Numbered from the stretch's first letter, positions 36,131 to 45,318 are shown. The stretch: DNA of 64,000 nucleotides from Sphingomonas sp. ID1715 (GCF_013044515.1 NZ_JABEPR010000007.1:1-64000), one strand, 5' to 3'. Numbers and translations are program-made. Notes: generated by a model from the sequence alone, not told the origin.

Positions 36131-36919
36131 TCAGGCGTCGATCGACACGCCCACCTTGGCGCTGACCAGGCCTCCATCCACCGTCAGCGTCTCGCCGACC
36201 ACATAGTCGCCCGCCTGGCTCGCCAGGTAGACGGCGGCGGCGGCGAGGTCCTCGGGGCGGCCGATGCGCTTGGCCGGGATGGAGCGCGCGACTTCCTCGC
36301 CATGGTCCCGCGCGGCGCGGTTCATCTTCGAGGGATAGGCGCCGGGCGCGATCGAGGTGACGTTGATGTGATCCTCGATCAGCCGCGCCGCCATCCGCTT
36401 GGTCAGGTAGATGAGGCCCGATTTGGACGCGTGATAGCTGTACGTCTCCCAGGGGTTCAGCCGCTGGCCGTCGATCGAGGTGATGTTGATGACCTTGGCC
36501 GGCCGATCGGCAGAGGCCGCCGCCTTCAGCATCGGATAAAGCGCCTGCGTCAGGAAGAAGGGCGATTTCAGGTTCAGGTCCATCACCTTGTCCCAGCCCT
36601 TTTCGGGGAACTGCTCGAATGGCTCGCCCCAGGCGACGCCGGCATTGTTGACGAGAATGTCGAGCTTCTGTTCGTGTTCGGCGAGCTGGGCGGCGAGCGC
36701 CTTGCAGCCGGCGACGGTCGAGAGGTCCTGCGGCAGGGCAATGCAGTTCGGCCCGAGCTCCTCTGCCGTCTGCATGCAGTCTTCGACTGTGCGGGCGCAG
36801 ATATAGACCTTGGCGCCCTGGGCGATGAACGCCTCGGAAATCCAGCGACCGATGAAGCGCGACCCGCCGGTCACCAGCGCGACGCGACCGTCCAGACGAA
36901 ACAGCTGTTCGATGTTCAT
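36131..36919 (-). CDS. Short-chain dehydrogenase/reductase (SDR) with variant Gly motif
   Basis: 262 residues, classical SDR fold with ILVNNAGVAWG, catalytic Ser about 155, YSYHASKSG (Tyr-xxx-Lys) and ending AKVGVSIDA. The cofactor motif reads TGGSRFIGR instead of TGxxRGIGR: the central glycine is Phe, which could alter NAD(P) binding. Its leader GGGAGAGAGCC-ATG is the same as that of the acyl-CoA dehydrogenase at 40778. Part of the catabolic island. Confidence 0.87.
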   Translation of the reverse strand: MNIEQLFRLDGRVALVTGGSRFIGRWISEAFIAQGAKVYICARTVEDCMQTAEELGPNCIALPQDLSTVAGCKALAAQLAEHEQKLDILVNNAGVAWGEPFEQFPEKGWDKVMDLNLKSPFFLTQALYPMLKAAASADRPAKVINITSIDGQRLNPWETYSYHASKSGLIYLTKRMAARLIEDHINVTSIAPGAYPSKMNRAARDHGEEVARSIPAKRIGRPEDLAAAAVYLASQAGDYVVGETLTVDGGLVSAKVGVSIDA

Positions 36920-37008
36920 GGCTCTCTCCCGTTGTTCGTCGCTCTTCGGGTTGACCTTACGTGCCCGTCAAGTCCAGCGTGGCGAAAACGACAAGAAGGA
37001 GAGGCGCC

Positions 37009-38327
37009 TTGGGCGCGACCGCAACCGCAGAGCAGGCGCTGTCGCGCCGCACGCTCACGCTGTTCCTGCTGACCCTGACCTATTTCTTCAGCTACATGGA
37101 CCGGCAGATCCTTTCGATCCTGCTGGAGCCGATCCGGGCCGATCTGAAGCTCAGCGACACGCAGCTGGGGCTGCTGACCGGGCTCGCCTTCGCCGTCTTC
37201 TACGCGACGCTCGGCATTCCGGTCGCGCGGCTCGCCGATCGCGGCAACCGGCGCAACATCGTCGCCATCTCGCTCGCGGTCTGGAGCCTGTTCACCGCTC
37301 TGTGCGGGCTGGCCCAGAATTATGTCCAGCTGCTGCTGGCGCGGATCGGCGTCGGCGTCGGTGAAGCCGGGTCGAGCCCGCCCAGCCACTCGATGATCGC
37401 CGATCTTTACCCGCCCGACCGGCGCGCGGGGGCGATGGCGGTTTACACCTCCGGCGTGGTGCTGGGCGGCGGGTTCGGCACGATGATCGGCGGCTATCTG
37501 GCGCACGAATATGGTTGGCGCCTCGCGATCATGGCGGTGGGCCTGCCGGGGCTGGCGCTCGCAATCATCGTCCGCCTGTTCGTCGTCGAGCCGCCGCGCG
37601 GCATGTCCGATCCGGCACGGACGCATCGGCCGCACAGCCGCCGTTGGCCGAAGGCTTCCGCTCGATCTGGGCCGAGCCTGCCGCCCGCCACCTCGTCGCG
37701 GCGGTCACGCTCACTTCGCTGATCGGCTATGCGCTGGCGGCATTCGGTCCCTCCTTTTACGTCCGCAGTTTCGGCCTCGACGTGCGCACGGTCGGGCTGA
37801 TCCTGGGGCCGCTGGTCGCGATCGTCGGCACGATCTCGGGCGTGGGCGGCGGCATCCTCGCCGATCGCTGGGCACGTAAGCGCGGACTGCACGTCCAATC
37901 CTGGCTGGTCGCGATCCTCAAGACGATCGCACTGCCGTTCCTGATCGCGATGTATCTGGCGCCGGACGTGCGCATCGCCATTCCGGTCTACGCGATCGCC
38001 GTGCTGTTCCAGTCGAGCTATCTCGGCCCGACCTTCGCGCTGCTGCAGGGGCTGGCGCCGATGCGGCTGCGGGCAATGTGGGCGGCGATCACGCTGCTCG
38101 TCATCAACCTGATCGGGCTCGGCCTCGGACCGACGGCGATCGGGGCGATCAGCGATGCGTTCCGGCCGTTCGTGGGCGAGGAGTCGCTGCGTTATGCTTC
38201 GCTTACCACGGCCGGGCTGACGCCCTGGGCGATCTGGCATTATTGGCGCGCCGGTGTGCTGCTCAAGCGGCGTGCCGTAGCGTCCTTTGATGACGCGGCC
38301 GGCGGACCTATGCTCGCGAAAAATTAG
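37009..38327 (+). pseudogene. MFS transporter (spinster/AAHS-like), frameshifted
   Basis: From TTG 37009 (AGGAGAGG just upstream) the first frame encodes six TM helices of an MFS permease (FFSYMDRQILSILLEPI, FYATLGIPVARLADRGNRR, IGVGVGEAGSSPPSHSMIAD) and then loses homology near 37615, stopping at 37722. The second half resumes in another frame from about 37630 (EGFRSIWAEPAARHLVAAV) and continues through six more helices to 38327. One missing base in the central loop explains this. Pseudogene or sequencing error. Confidence 0.8.
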
Positions 38328-38338
38328 GAGAGAGATGG

Positions 38339-39175
38339 ATGCGCTTCAGCGGCAAGATCGCCGTGGTCACCGGGGCTGCGTCGGGGATCGGGCGGGCGTC
38401 GGCTTTGCGCTTCGCCGAAGAAGGCGCGACCGTTATCGCCGGCGATGTCGACGCGGTGGGCGGGCAGGAACTGGCGGACACGTCCAACGGCCGAATTCGC
38501 TTCCGGCGCACCGATGTGACCCGTGAGGAGGACATCGTCGCGCTGCTCGCCGCAGCGGAAGCGGCGGGCGGCCCCGACATCCTGTTCAACAACGCAGGGG
38601 CTGGCGGGCTGCGCGCCAAGATCGACGAGATCGACGGCGATGGCTGGGACCGGACGATGGACCTGCTGCTGAAGTCGGTCGCCCTCGGCATTCGCCACGC
38701 CGCGCCGCTGATGGCGAAGAAGGGCGGGGGCGCGATCGTCAACACCGCGTCCGTGGCGGCGCTCGCCGCGGGTGCCGCGCCCACCGCCTATTCGGTGGCC
38801 AAGGCCGGCGTGCTGCACCTGACCAAGCTCGCCGCCGCCGACTTGGCCAAGGACAACATCCGCGTGAACGCCGTGCTGCCGGGCTTCATCATGACCAACA
38901 TCTTCGCGTCCGCGGTCGGCCTCGAAGGCGCGGCGCGGGAACAGGCGAATGCGATGATCGGCCATGTCAGCCAGCAGGTGCAGCCGATCCGGCGCTCGGG
39001 CCGCCCGGAGGACATTGCCGCCGCGGTCGCCTTCCTCGCCAGCAACGATGCGAGCTTCATCACCGGCACGCACATCCTGGTCGATGGCGGTATGTCCGTG
39101 GGCCCCCGCCACAGTTGGGATCCCGACACGCCCGGCCTGTTCGAAGCGCTTGCAAGCCTGGCGCCGGCGGCATGA
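38339..39175 (+). CDS. Short-chain dehydrogenase/reductase
   Basis: 278 residues: TGAASGIGRASALRFAEEG, ILFNNAGAGG, NTASVAALAAGAAPTAYSVAKAG split over the Ser and Tyr-xxx-Lys region, and ILVDGGMSVGPRHSW. Typical of secondary alcohol or 3-hydroxyacyl dehydrogenases; the Asp after strand 2 (AGDVD) suggests NAD preference. AGGAGAGAG precedes the ATG. It follows the broken transporter by 11 bp and was presumably co-transcribed with it. Confidence 0.88.
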   Translation: MRFSGKIAVVTGAASGIGRASALRFAEEGATVIAGDVDAVGGQELADTSNGRIRFRRTDVTREEDIVALLAAAEAAGGPDILFNNAGAGGLRAKIDEIDGDGWDRTMDLLLKSVALGIRHAAPLMAKKGGGAIVNTASVAALAAGAAPTAYSVAKAGVLHLTKLAAADLAKDNIRVNAVLPGFIMTNIFASAVGLEGAAREQANAMIGHVSQQVQPIRRSGRPEDIAAAVAFLASNDASFITGTHILVDGGMSVGPRHSWDPDTPGLFEALASLAPAA

Positions 39176-39185
39176 TCTGGATTCT

Positions 39186-39264
39186 CCGCTCGTCCCGAGC
39201 GCAGTCGAGGGGCGCTCGTGCAGGCTCCCAGACACGCCCCTCGACTTCGCTCGGGACGAGCGAG
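39186..39264. repeat. Palindromic element family B (long variant), copy B3
   Basis: Arms CGCTCGTCCCGAGCGCAGTC and the complement GACTTCGCTCGGGACGAGCG, with inner AGGGGCG/CGCCCCT. It lies between the SDR stop and the GPH symporter start on the same strand. Related copies are B4 (60846-60926) and B5 (63741-63819). Confidence 0.85.
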
Positions 39265-39275
39265 GATAGAACACG

Positions 39276-40709
39276 ATGACCGGCGCCCGCGTGCCGCTGC
39301 GCACCAAGCTGGCCTACGGCCTTGGCGCGATTGCCTATGGCATCAAGGACAATGGCTATTCGGTCTTCCTGCTGCTCTTCTACAATCAGGCGGTCGGGCT
39401 GCCGGCGAGTTCGGTCGGGTTCGTCATCGGGCTCGCCCTCGTGTTCGACGCGTTCGTCGATCCGATCATCGGCCATTTGTCGGATCGCACGCACACGCGT
39501 TGGGGCAGGCGGCATCCCTGGCTCTATGCGTCCGCGCTGCCGATCGCGCTGACCTGGGCGATGCTCTGGCATCCGCCGGAAGGCACGGGACAGACCATTC
39601 TCGGCTATCTGCTGATTGTCGCGATCCTCACCCGGGCCGCCATCGCCACCAACGAAGTGCCGAGTCTCGCCATGGCGCCGGAACTGACCCGCGACTATCA
39701 CGAGCGCACACTGGTGCTGCGTTACCGTTTCCTGTTCGGCTGGGCCGGCGGGCTGGGGATGCTGATGGCCGCCTATGGCTATTTCCTGGCGCCGCCGATC
39801 GGGAGCCTGTCGGGTCCGCTGGCGCGCAACGGCTATGGCTGGTTCGGCGTTGCCGGGGCGACGGTGATGGCGGTGGCGGTGCTGATCTCCGCGATCGGCA
39901 CGCACCGCCTGCTCGCGCACCCGCCCGCGCGCCGGATCGAAAGCAAGCAGCTGTCGGCAACGCTGGGCGACATCAGGGACACGCTGTCCAACCGCGCCTT
40001 CCTGCTCCTGATGCTGGCCGGCCTGTTCGGCTATACCAATCAGGGCATCGGCTTTGCGATCTCCAATTATAATCTCAGCTTCGTCTGGCAGTTCGCGCCG
40101 GTGCAGTTCCTGATCTATTCGGTTGCGCTGTTCGCGGGCGTGGTGCTGACCTTCCTGCTGGTCGGGCCGCTCGCCCATGCCATGGGGAAGAAGCGCGCGG
40201 CGGCGATGCTCACCGTCCTGGGCGCGACCGTCAACATGGCGCCCTACGCACTCCGGCTGGCCGGCCGCTTCCCGGAGCCGGGATCGCCCAACCTGCTGCC
40301 TGTTTTCCTCGCCTTTGTCGCGATCGGCACGGCGATGGGGGTAGGGGCGATGATCCTCGGCGCGTCGATGATGTCCGACGTGGTCGAGGCGTCGGAGGAG
40401 CGGACCGGACGGCGCGAGGAGGGGCTGTTCTTCGCGGGCGCCCTGTTCATGCAGAAATGCTCGGGCGGGGTCGGCATCTTCGTGACCGGCCTGATCCTGT
40501 CGGCAGCGCAGTTTCCAGCGAAAGCACGGCCGGGCGCCGTGCCCGAGCCCGTGATCGATCACTATACCAGCTATTTTATCGCGGTGACGATGACGCTGGC
40601 GACGGCCGCCGCCCTCACCTTTCTTCGCTTTCCGTTCGGCAAGGCGGAACATGATGCGCGCCTTGCCAAGCTTGCCGTAGCGGCAGACGAGAGCGGAGCC
40701 GTTTCGTGA
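39276..40709 (+). CDS. GPH-family (MelB-like) cation symporter
   Basis: 477 residues, about 12 TM helices. The glycoside-pentoside-hexuronide signature is clear: FDAFVDPIIGHLSDRTHT followed by RWGRRHPWL, and the second-half motif MSDVVEASEERTGRREEG. It couples Na+ or H+ to uptake of a sugar-like or other organic solute; in the acyl-CoA island the cargo may instead be a glycosidic or carboxylic substrate (inference). GAGGAT precedes the ATG. Confidence 0.85.
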   Translation: MTGARVPLRTKLAYGLGAIAYGIKDNGYSVFLLLFYNQAVGLPASSVGFVIGLALVFDAFVDPIIGHLSDRTHTRWGRRHPWLYASALPIALTWAMLWHPPEGTGQTILGYLLIVAILTRAAIATNEVPSLAMAPELTRDYHERTLVLRYRFLFGWAGGLGMLMAAYGYFLAPPIGSLSGPLARNGYGWFGVAGATVMAVAVLISAIGTHRLLAHPPARRIESKQLSATLGDIRDTLSNRAFLLLMLAGLFGYTNQGIGFAISNYNLSFVWQFAPVQFLIYSVALFAGVVLTFLLVGPLAHAMGKKRAAAMLTVLGATVNMAPYALRLAGRFPEPGSPNLLPVFLAFVAIGTAMGVGAMILGASMMSDVVEASEERTGRREEGLFFAGALFMQKCSGGVGIFVTGLILSAAQFPAKARPGAVPEPVIDHYTSYFIAVTMTLATAAALTFLRFPFGKAEHDARLAKLAVAADESGAVS

Positions 40710-40715
40710 CTTTTT

Positions 40716-40737
40716 GGGGCTGGAAAGCCCCTTCGTT
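40716..40737 (+). terminator. Possible intrinsic terminator after the symporter gene
   Basis: A perfect 6-bp hairpin GGGGCT-GGAA-AGCCCC followed by TTCGTT, beginning 7 bp after the TGA. The U-tract is weak. Located between the symporter and the acyl-CoA dehydrogenase, where a transcription unit boundary is plausible. Confidence 0.45.
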
Positions 40738-40777
40738 AGCTGCCTAGAAGGCGCCAAATCGCGACCGGGAGAGAGCC

Positions 40778-42076
40778 ATGGATTTCGACCTCACTGAACG
40801 CCAGACCTATTGGCGCGACCGCGTCCGCGACCATATCGAGCGCTTCGTCCGCCCCCGCGTCGACGAATGCCACGAGCAGCACGTCACGGGCGATCCGTGG
40901 AAGGTGATTCCCGTCATCGAAGAGGAAAAGGCGCGCGCCAAGGCGGCGGGCATCTGGAACCTGTTCATGCCTCCCTCCTCGGGTCGCGTGCCGGTGGACG
41001 ACAGTTTCGAGTTCGAGGGTCCCGGCCTCACCAACCTCGAATATGCGCTGTGCGCCGAGGAAATGGGGCGGGTCGGCTGGGCGTCGGAGGTGTTCAACTG
41101 CTCCGCGCCCGATACCGGCAACATGGAAGTGTTCCACCGCTACGGCACGCGCGAGCAGAAGGAGCAGTGGCTCAAGCCGCTGATGAACGGCGAGATCCGC
41201 TCAGCCTTTCTGATGACGGAGCCGCAGGTCGCCTCGTCGGACGCGACCAACATCGAGACGCGGATCGAGCGGGACGGCGACGATTATGTGCTGAACGGCC
41301 GCAAATGGTGGTCGTCCGGTGCCGGCGATCCGCGCTGCAAGATCGCGATCGTGATGGGCAAGAGCGACTTCAGCGCCGCGCGTCACGCGCAGCAGTCGAT
41401 GATCCTGATGCCGCTCGATGCGCCGGGCGTCACCATCCTGCGCCACCTGCCGGTGTTCGGCTATAACGACGCGCCGCACGGCCATATGGAAATCGAGCTG
41501 AAGGATGTGCGCGTGCCCGCGTCCAACATGCTGCTGGGCGAGGGCCGCGGCTTCGAAATCGCGCAGGGCCGGCTCGGACCGGGCCGCATCCACCATTGCA
41601 TGCGCACCATCGGCGTGGCGGAGGAAGCGCTCAGGAAGATGTGCGAGCGGCTGCTGTCGCGCGTCGCCTTCGGCAAGGTCATCGCCGAGCATAGCGTGTG
41701 GGAACAGCGCGTGGCCGAGGCGCGCATCAACATCGAGATGAGCCGGCTGCTCTGCCTCAAGGCGGCGGACATGATGGACAAGGCCGGTAACAAGGCGGCA
41801 CAGGCCGAAATCGCCATGATCAAGGTTGCCGCCCCCCGCATGGCGCTCCAGATCATCGACGATGCCATCCAGGCCTTTGGCGGCGCCGGCGTGTCGGAGG
41901 ATGCGGGCCTCGCCAAGGCCTATGCGCACCAGCGCACGCTGCGCCTCGCCGACGGCCCGGACGAAGTGCACAACCGCTCCATCGCGCGGCTCGAGTTCGG
42001 CAAATACGGCGGCAAGGAAGCGATCGCTGCCGCCAAGGCCCAGTTCAGCTCGGGCGACATGGGCGTGGCACGGTGA
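40778..42076 (+). CDS. ACAD11-like acyl-CoA dehydrogenase
   Basis: 432 residues, full acyl-CoA dehydrogenase fold. It carries segments I associate with animal ACAD10/11 rather than the short- or medium-chain enzymes: [64 protein letters not shown] and [13 protein letters not shown]. In ACAD11 this domain removes the phosphate from a 4-phosphoacyl-CoA to give an enoyl-CoA. The matching kinase is encoded separately at 43351. GGGAGAGAGCC precedes the ATG. Confidence 0.88.
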   Translation: MDFDLTERQTYWRDRVRDHIERFVRPRVDECHEQHVTGDPWKVIPVIEEEKARAKAAGIWNLFMPPSSGRVPVDDSFEFEGPGLTNLEYALCAEEMGRVGWASEVFNCSAPDTGNMEVFHRYGTREQKEQWLKPLMNGEIRSAFLMTEPQVASSDATNIETRIERDGDDYVLNGRKWWSSGAGDPRCKIAIVMGKSDFSAARHAQQSMILMPLDAPGVTILRHLPVFGYNDAPHGHMEIELKDVRVPASNMLLGEGRGFEIAQGRLGPGRIHHCMRTIGVAEEALRKMCERLLSRVAFGKVIAEHSVWEQRVAEARINIEMSRLLCLKAADMMDKAGNKAAQAEIAMIKVAAPRMALQIIDDAIQAFGGAGVSEDAGLAKAYAHQRTLRLADGPDEVHNRSIARLEFGKYGGKEAIAAAKAQFSSGDMGVAR

Positions 42077-42090
42077 TTCGCACGGAACCT

Positions 42091-42165
42091 CGTCATTCCC
42101 GCGAAAGCGGGAACCCGGCCTTTCTTCCCTGCCACTCCTGGGTCCCCGCTTCCGCGGGGATGACG
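42091..42165. repeat. Palindromic element family E
   Basis: Arms CGTCATTCCCGCGAAAGCGG and, reversed, CCGCTTCCGCGGGGATGACG, with an inner AACCCGG..CTGGGT-like pair. It separates the acyl-CoA dehydrogenase from the MDR dehydrogenase and ends only 12 bp before the latter's ATG, so its right arm lies in the leader mRNA and could affect initiation. Confidence 0.8.
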
Positions 42166-42176
42166 AAAGAAGAAGA

Positions 42177-43265
42177 ATGAAAGCCGCCGTTCTTTTCCAG
42201 CCCAAGGAGCCGCTCAGCGTCGAAGACGTGCAGGTGTCCAAGCCCGGCCCGCGCGAGGTGCTGATCCGCACGGCGGCGTGCGGCGTGTGCCGGTCGGACC
42301 TGCATTTCGTCGACGGCGCCTATCCGCATGCATTGCCGGCAATCCCCGGCCATGAGGCGGCCGGCATCGTCGAGCAGGTCGGCTCCGAGGTGACCACGGT
42401 CAAGGTCGGCGATGCGGTCGTGACCTGCCTCTCCGCCTTTTGCGGGCATTGCGAGTTTTGCGTCACCGGGCGCATGTCGCTGTGCCTGGGCGGCGATACG
42501 CGGCGGAAGAAGGGCGAGGCGCCGCGCCTCACCTTCCCGGATGGCCGCGAAGTCAGCCAGATGCTGAACCTGTCGGCCTATGCCGAACAGATGCTGATCC
42601 ACGAGCATGCCTGTGTCCGCATCGATCCGGAGATGCCGCTCGACCGCGCCTGCGTGATCGGCTGCGCGGTGACGACTGGTGCCGGCGCGGTGTGGAACGC
42701 GGCCAATGTCACGCCCGGCGAAACGGTGGCCGTGGTCGGCTGCGGTGGCGTCGGACTGGCGGTCGTGAACGCCGCGAAGATCGCCGGCGCCGGCCGCATC
42801 ATTGCGGTCGATCCCGTGCCCGAAAAGCGCGAGATCGCGCAGAAGCTCGGCGCCACCGATGTGGTGGACGCTGCGTCCGAAACCGCGGTCGCCGAGATCG
42901 TCGAGCTGACCAGGGGCGGCGTCGATCACGCCATCGAGGCGGTGGGCAGGCCGCAATCGGGCGAGCTCGCGGTCAAGGTGCTGAAGCGCGGGGGCACCGC
43001 CACGATCCTGGGCATGATGCCGCTCAGCCACCAGACCGGGCTCAGCGCGATGGACCTGCTGTCGGGCAAGAAGCTGCAGGGCGCGCTGATGGGCGCCAAT
43101 CGCTTCCCGGTCGAGATCCCGCGCCTGGTCGACTTCTACATGCGCGGGCTGCTCGACCTGGACACCATCATCGCCGAACGCGTGCCGCTGACCGAGATCA
43201 ATCACGCCTTCGATCAGCTGCGCAAAGGCGACACGACGCGCTCCGTGGTGGTGTTCGACGCATGA
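42177..43265 (+). CDS. Zinc-dependent MDR alcohol dehydrogenase
   Basis: 362 residues. Catalytic zinc ligands CGVCRSDLH and GHEAAGIVE, structural zinc cysteines in CGHCEFCVTGRMSLC, and Rossmann motif VVGCGGVGLAVVNAA; class III/Zn-ADH type. It oxidises an alcohol with NAD+. The leader is only the purine-rich GAAAGAAGAAGA after palindrome E. Sits between the two ACAD11-like halves, so it may generate or consume the hydroxyacid substrate (inference). Confidence 0.9.
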   Translation: MKAAVLFQPKEPLSVEDVQVSKPGPREVLIRTAACGVCRSDLHFVDGAYPHALPAIPGHEAAGIVEQVGSEVTTVKVGDAVVTCLSAFCGHCEFCVTGRMSLCLGGDTRRKKGEAPRLTFPDGREVSQMLNLSAYAEQMLIHEHACVRIDPEMPLDRACVIGCAVTTGAGAVWNAANVTPGETVAVVGCGGVGLAVVNAAKIAGAGRIIAVDPVPEKREIAQKLGATDVVDAASETAVAEIVELTRGGVDHAIEAVGRPQSGELAVKVLKRGGTATILGMMPLSHQTGLSAMDLLSGKKLQGALMGANRFPVEIPRLVDFYMRGLLDLDTIIAERVPLTEINHAFDQLRKGDTTRSVVVFDA

Positions 43266-43271
43266 TGAGGT

Positions 43272-43349
43272 CCGCCCCTCCTTGCGCTCCGGCGAAGGCC
43301 GGAGCTCTGATCGAGCAAGGCTCCGACCTTCGCCGGAGCGCAGGTGCGG
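43272..43349. repeat. Palindromic element family F
   Basis: Arms TGCGCTCCGGCGAAGGCCGG and CCGACCTTCGCCGGAGCGCA with outer CCGCCCC/GGTGCGG ends. It fills the whole gap between the MDR dehydrogenase stop and the kinase ATG at 43351, so the only ribosome-site-like sequence (CAGGTGCGG) is part of the repeat. Confidence 0.8.
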
Positions 43350-43350
43350 C

Positions 43351-44418
43351 ATGACTGACGCAGCCACCTCGATGGTCGGCACCATGCCGGTGCCGGACAA
43401 GGATCGCCTGGACGAAGCGCGGCTGGCCGAGTGGATGGGTGCGAACGTCGAGAGCTTCGCCGGGCCGATCACGCTTTCGCGCTTCAAGGGCGGCCAGTCC
43501 AATCCAACCTACCGGATCGACACGCCGGCGCAGAGCTATGTGCTGCGTCGGCAGCCGTTCGGGAACCTGCTTCCGTCCGCCCATGCGGTCGATCGCGAAT
43601 ATCGGGTCCAGGCGGCGCTGTTTCCGACCGGCTTTCCGGTGGCGCGGCCCTACGGCCTGTGCACGGACCGCGACATGATCGGCTCGATGTTCTACATCAT
43701 GGGACTGGCCGACGGGCGGAACCTGTGGGACGGGTCGCTGCCCGGCTACACGCCCGAGCAAAGGCGCGGCGTCTATCATGCGATGATCGACACGCTCGCC
43801 GACCTGCACAACACCGATCATGAGGCGGTGGGGCTGGCCGACTATGGCAAGCCCGGCAATTATTTCGAGCGCCAGGTCGGTCGCTGGACCAAGCAATATC
43901 GGGCGAGCGAGACGGAAACGATCGCAGAAGTGGACCGGCTGATCGAGTGGCTGCCGTCCACTGTGCCGCAACAGGACCGCGTGTCCATCGTTCACGGCGA
44001 CTATCGCATCGACAACATGATCTTCCACGCTTTGGAAGATCGAGTGATCGCCGTGCTCGATTGGGAATTGTCTACGCTCGGCGATCCGCTCGCCGATTTC
44101 TCCTACTTGCTGATGAACTGGGTGACGGAGCCGGAGGGACGCTCCGGTATCAAGGGTCTCGATCACGGGGCGCTCGGCATTCCGACGCTGGAGGAAGCGG
44201 TCGAACGCTATTGCGCCCGCACGGGCCGCGCCGGCGTGCCGGACCTGAACTGGTATTTCAGCTACAATCTCTTCCGGCTGACCGGCATCGTGCAGGGCAT
44301 CAAGAAGCGGATCGTCGACGGCACTGCCTCGTCGCCGCAGGCCGAAGCGACCGCCGCGCGGGTGCCCGGACTGGCCGCGGCGTCCTGGCATTTCGCGCAA
44401 CTCGCGGGGGCAAAATGA
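43351..44418 (+). CDS. APH-fold phosphotransferase, ACAD10/11-type acyl-CoA kinase
   Basis: 355 residues with the aminoglycoside phosphotransferase/choline kinase fold: FKGGQSNPTYRI (nucleotide loop), LLPSAHAVDREYRV, catalytic loop HGDYRIDNMIF (about 216) and metal-binding LDWELSTLGDPLAD (about 236). The pattern is that of the N-terminal kinase half of ACAD11, which phosphorylates 4-hydroxyacyl-CoA, and of LvaA of the Pseudomonas levulinate pathway. The next SDR overlaps by ATGA. Antibiotic resistance is unlikely. Confidence 0.85.
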   Translation: MTDAATSMVGTMPVPDKDRLDEARLAEWMGANVESFAGPITLSRFKGGQSNPTYRIDTPAQSYVLRRQPFGNLLPSAHAVDREYRVQAALFPTGFPVARPYGLCTDRDMIGSMFYIMGLADGRNLWDGSLPGYTPEQRRGVYHAMIDTLADLHNTDHEAVGLADYGKPGNYFERQVGRWTKQYRASETETIAEVDRLIEWLPSTVPQQDRVSIVHGDYRIDNMIFHALEDRVIAVLDWELSTLGDPLADFSYLLMNWVTEPEGRSGIKGLDHGALGIPTLEEAVERYCARTGRAGVPDLNWYFSYNLFRLTGIVQGIKKRIVDGTASSPQAEATAARVPGLAAASWHFAQLAGAK

Positions 44419-45176
44419 ACCTGTTCGATCTCTCCGGCAAAACCGCCATCATCACCGGCTCGTCGCGCGGCATCGGCAAGGCGATTGCCGAGCGGATGGC
44501 GGAGCATGGGGCGAACGTCGTCGTCTCCAGCCGCAAGCAGGAGGCGTGCGACGAGGTCGCGGCGGACATCAACGGCCGCTACCCGGGTAGAGCGATCGCG
44601 GTTGCCGCCAATATCTCCGACAAGGCCGGGCTGCAGCATTTGGTCGACGAGACGCGGCGGGCCTTCGGGCAGGTCGACATCCTCGTCTGCAACGCGGCAT
44701 CCAACCCCTATTATGGCCCGATGGACGGCATTGCCGACGAACAATTCCGCAAGATCCTCGACAACAATATCGTCTCGAACCACTGGCTGATCGGCATGGT
44801 CGCGCCGGAGATGCGGGGGCGCAAGGACGGGGCGATCGTCATCATCTCGTCGATCGGTGGGCTGCGCGGGACGGCGGTGCTCGGCGCCTACGGCATCTCC
44901 AAGGCCGCCGATATGGCGCTCGCCCGCAACCTGGCGCACGAGTTCGGGCCGGACAATGTGCGGGTCAACTGCATCGCGCCGGGCCTGATCAAGACCGACT
45001 TTGCGCGCGCCTTGTGGGAGAATCCCGAAACGCTGAAGCGCTCCACGCAGGGCGCGCCGCTGCGGCGGATCGGCGAACCGGACGAGATCGCCGGCGCTGC
45101 CGTGTTCCTGGCGGCGCCTGCCGGCTCCTTCACGACCGGTCAGACCATCGTGATCGACGGAGGGCAGACGATATGA
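44415..45176 (+). CDS. Short-chain dehydrogenase/reductase coupled to the kinase
   Basis: 253 residues: ITGSSRGIGKAIAERMAEHG, LVCNAASNPYYGP, IIISSIGG then YGISKAA (Tyr-xxx-Lys), and TIVIDGGQTI at the end. The Arg-rich turn after strand 2 (VVSSRKQ) suggests NADP. Overlapping the kinase stop by 4 nt, it may reduce a 4-oxoacyl-CoA to the 4-hydroxy substrate, as LvaD does (inference from context). Confidence 0.88.
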   Translation: MNLFDLSGKTAIITGSSRGIGKAIAERMAEHGANVVVSSRKQEACDEVAADINGRYPGRAIAVAANISDKAGLQHLVDETRRAFGQVDILVCNAASNPYYGPMDGIADEQFRKILDNNIVSNHWLIGMVAPEMRGRKDGAIVIISSIGGLRGTAVLGAYGISKAADMALARNLAHEFGPDNVRVNCIAPGLIKTDFARALWENPETLKRSTQGAPLRRIGEPDEIAGAAVFLAAPAGSFTTGQTIVIDGGQTI

Positions 45177-45290
45177 TCCTTCGAGACGCCGTTTCGGCAA
45201 GCTCAACGGCTCCTCAGGATGAGCGGATCACATTTTGTCACGCTCATCCTGAGGAGGAACTGAGCGCAGGCGAAGGCCCGTCTCGAAGGA
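45177..45290. repeat. Nested palindromic element family D
   Basis: Outer arms TCCTTCGAGACG and CGTCTCGAAGGA; inner arms CTCCTCAGGATGAGCG and CGCTCATCCTGAGGAG around a short AT-rich loop. Two stems are nested in one another, with TTTCGGCAAGCTCAACGG and AACTGAGCGCAGGCGAAG in the spacers. It begins immediately after the SDR stop codon. Confidence 0.85.
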
Positions 45291-45318
45291 CAGTCTCCGC
45301 CAAGCGGGAGGCCAGGTC

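Noticed and set aside
43351-44418. Aminoglycoside resistance kinase
   Set aside because: The APH fold is present, but flanking motifs and genomic context match ACAD10/11-type acyl-CoA kinases rather than resistance enzymes.
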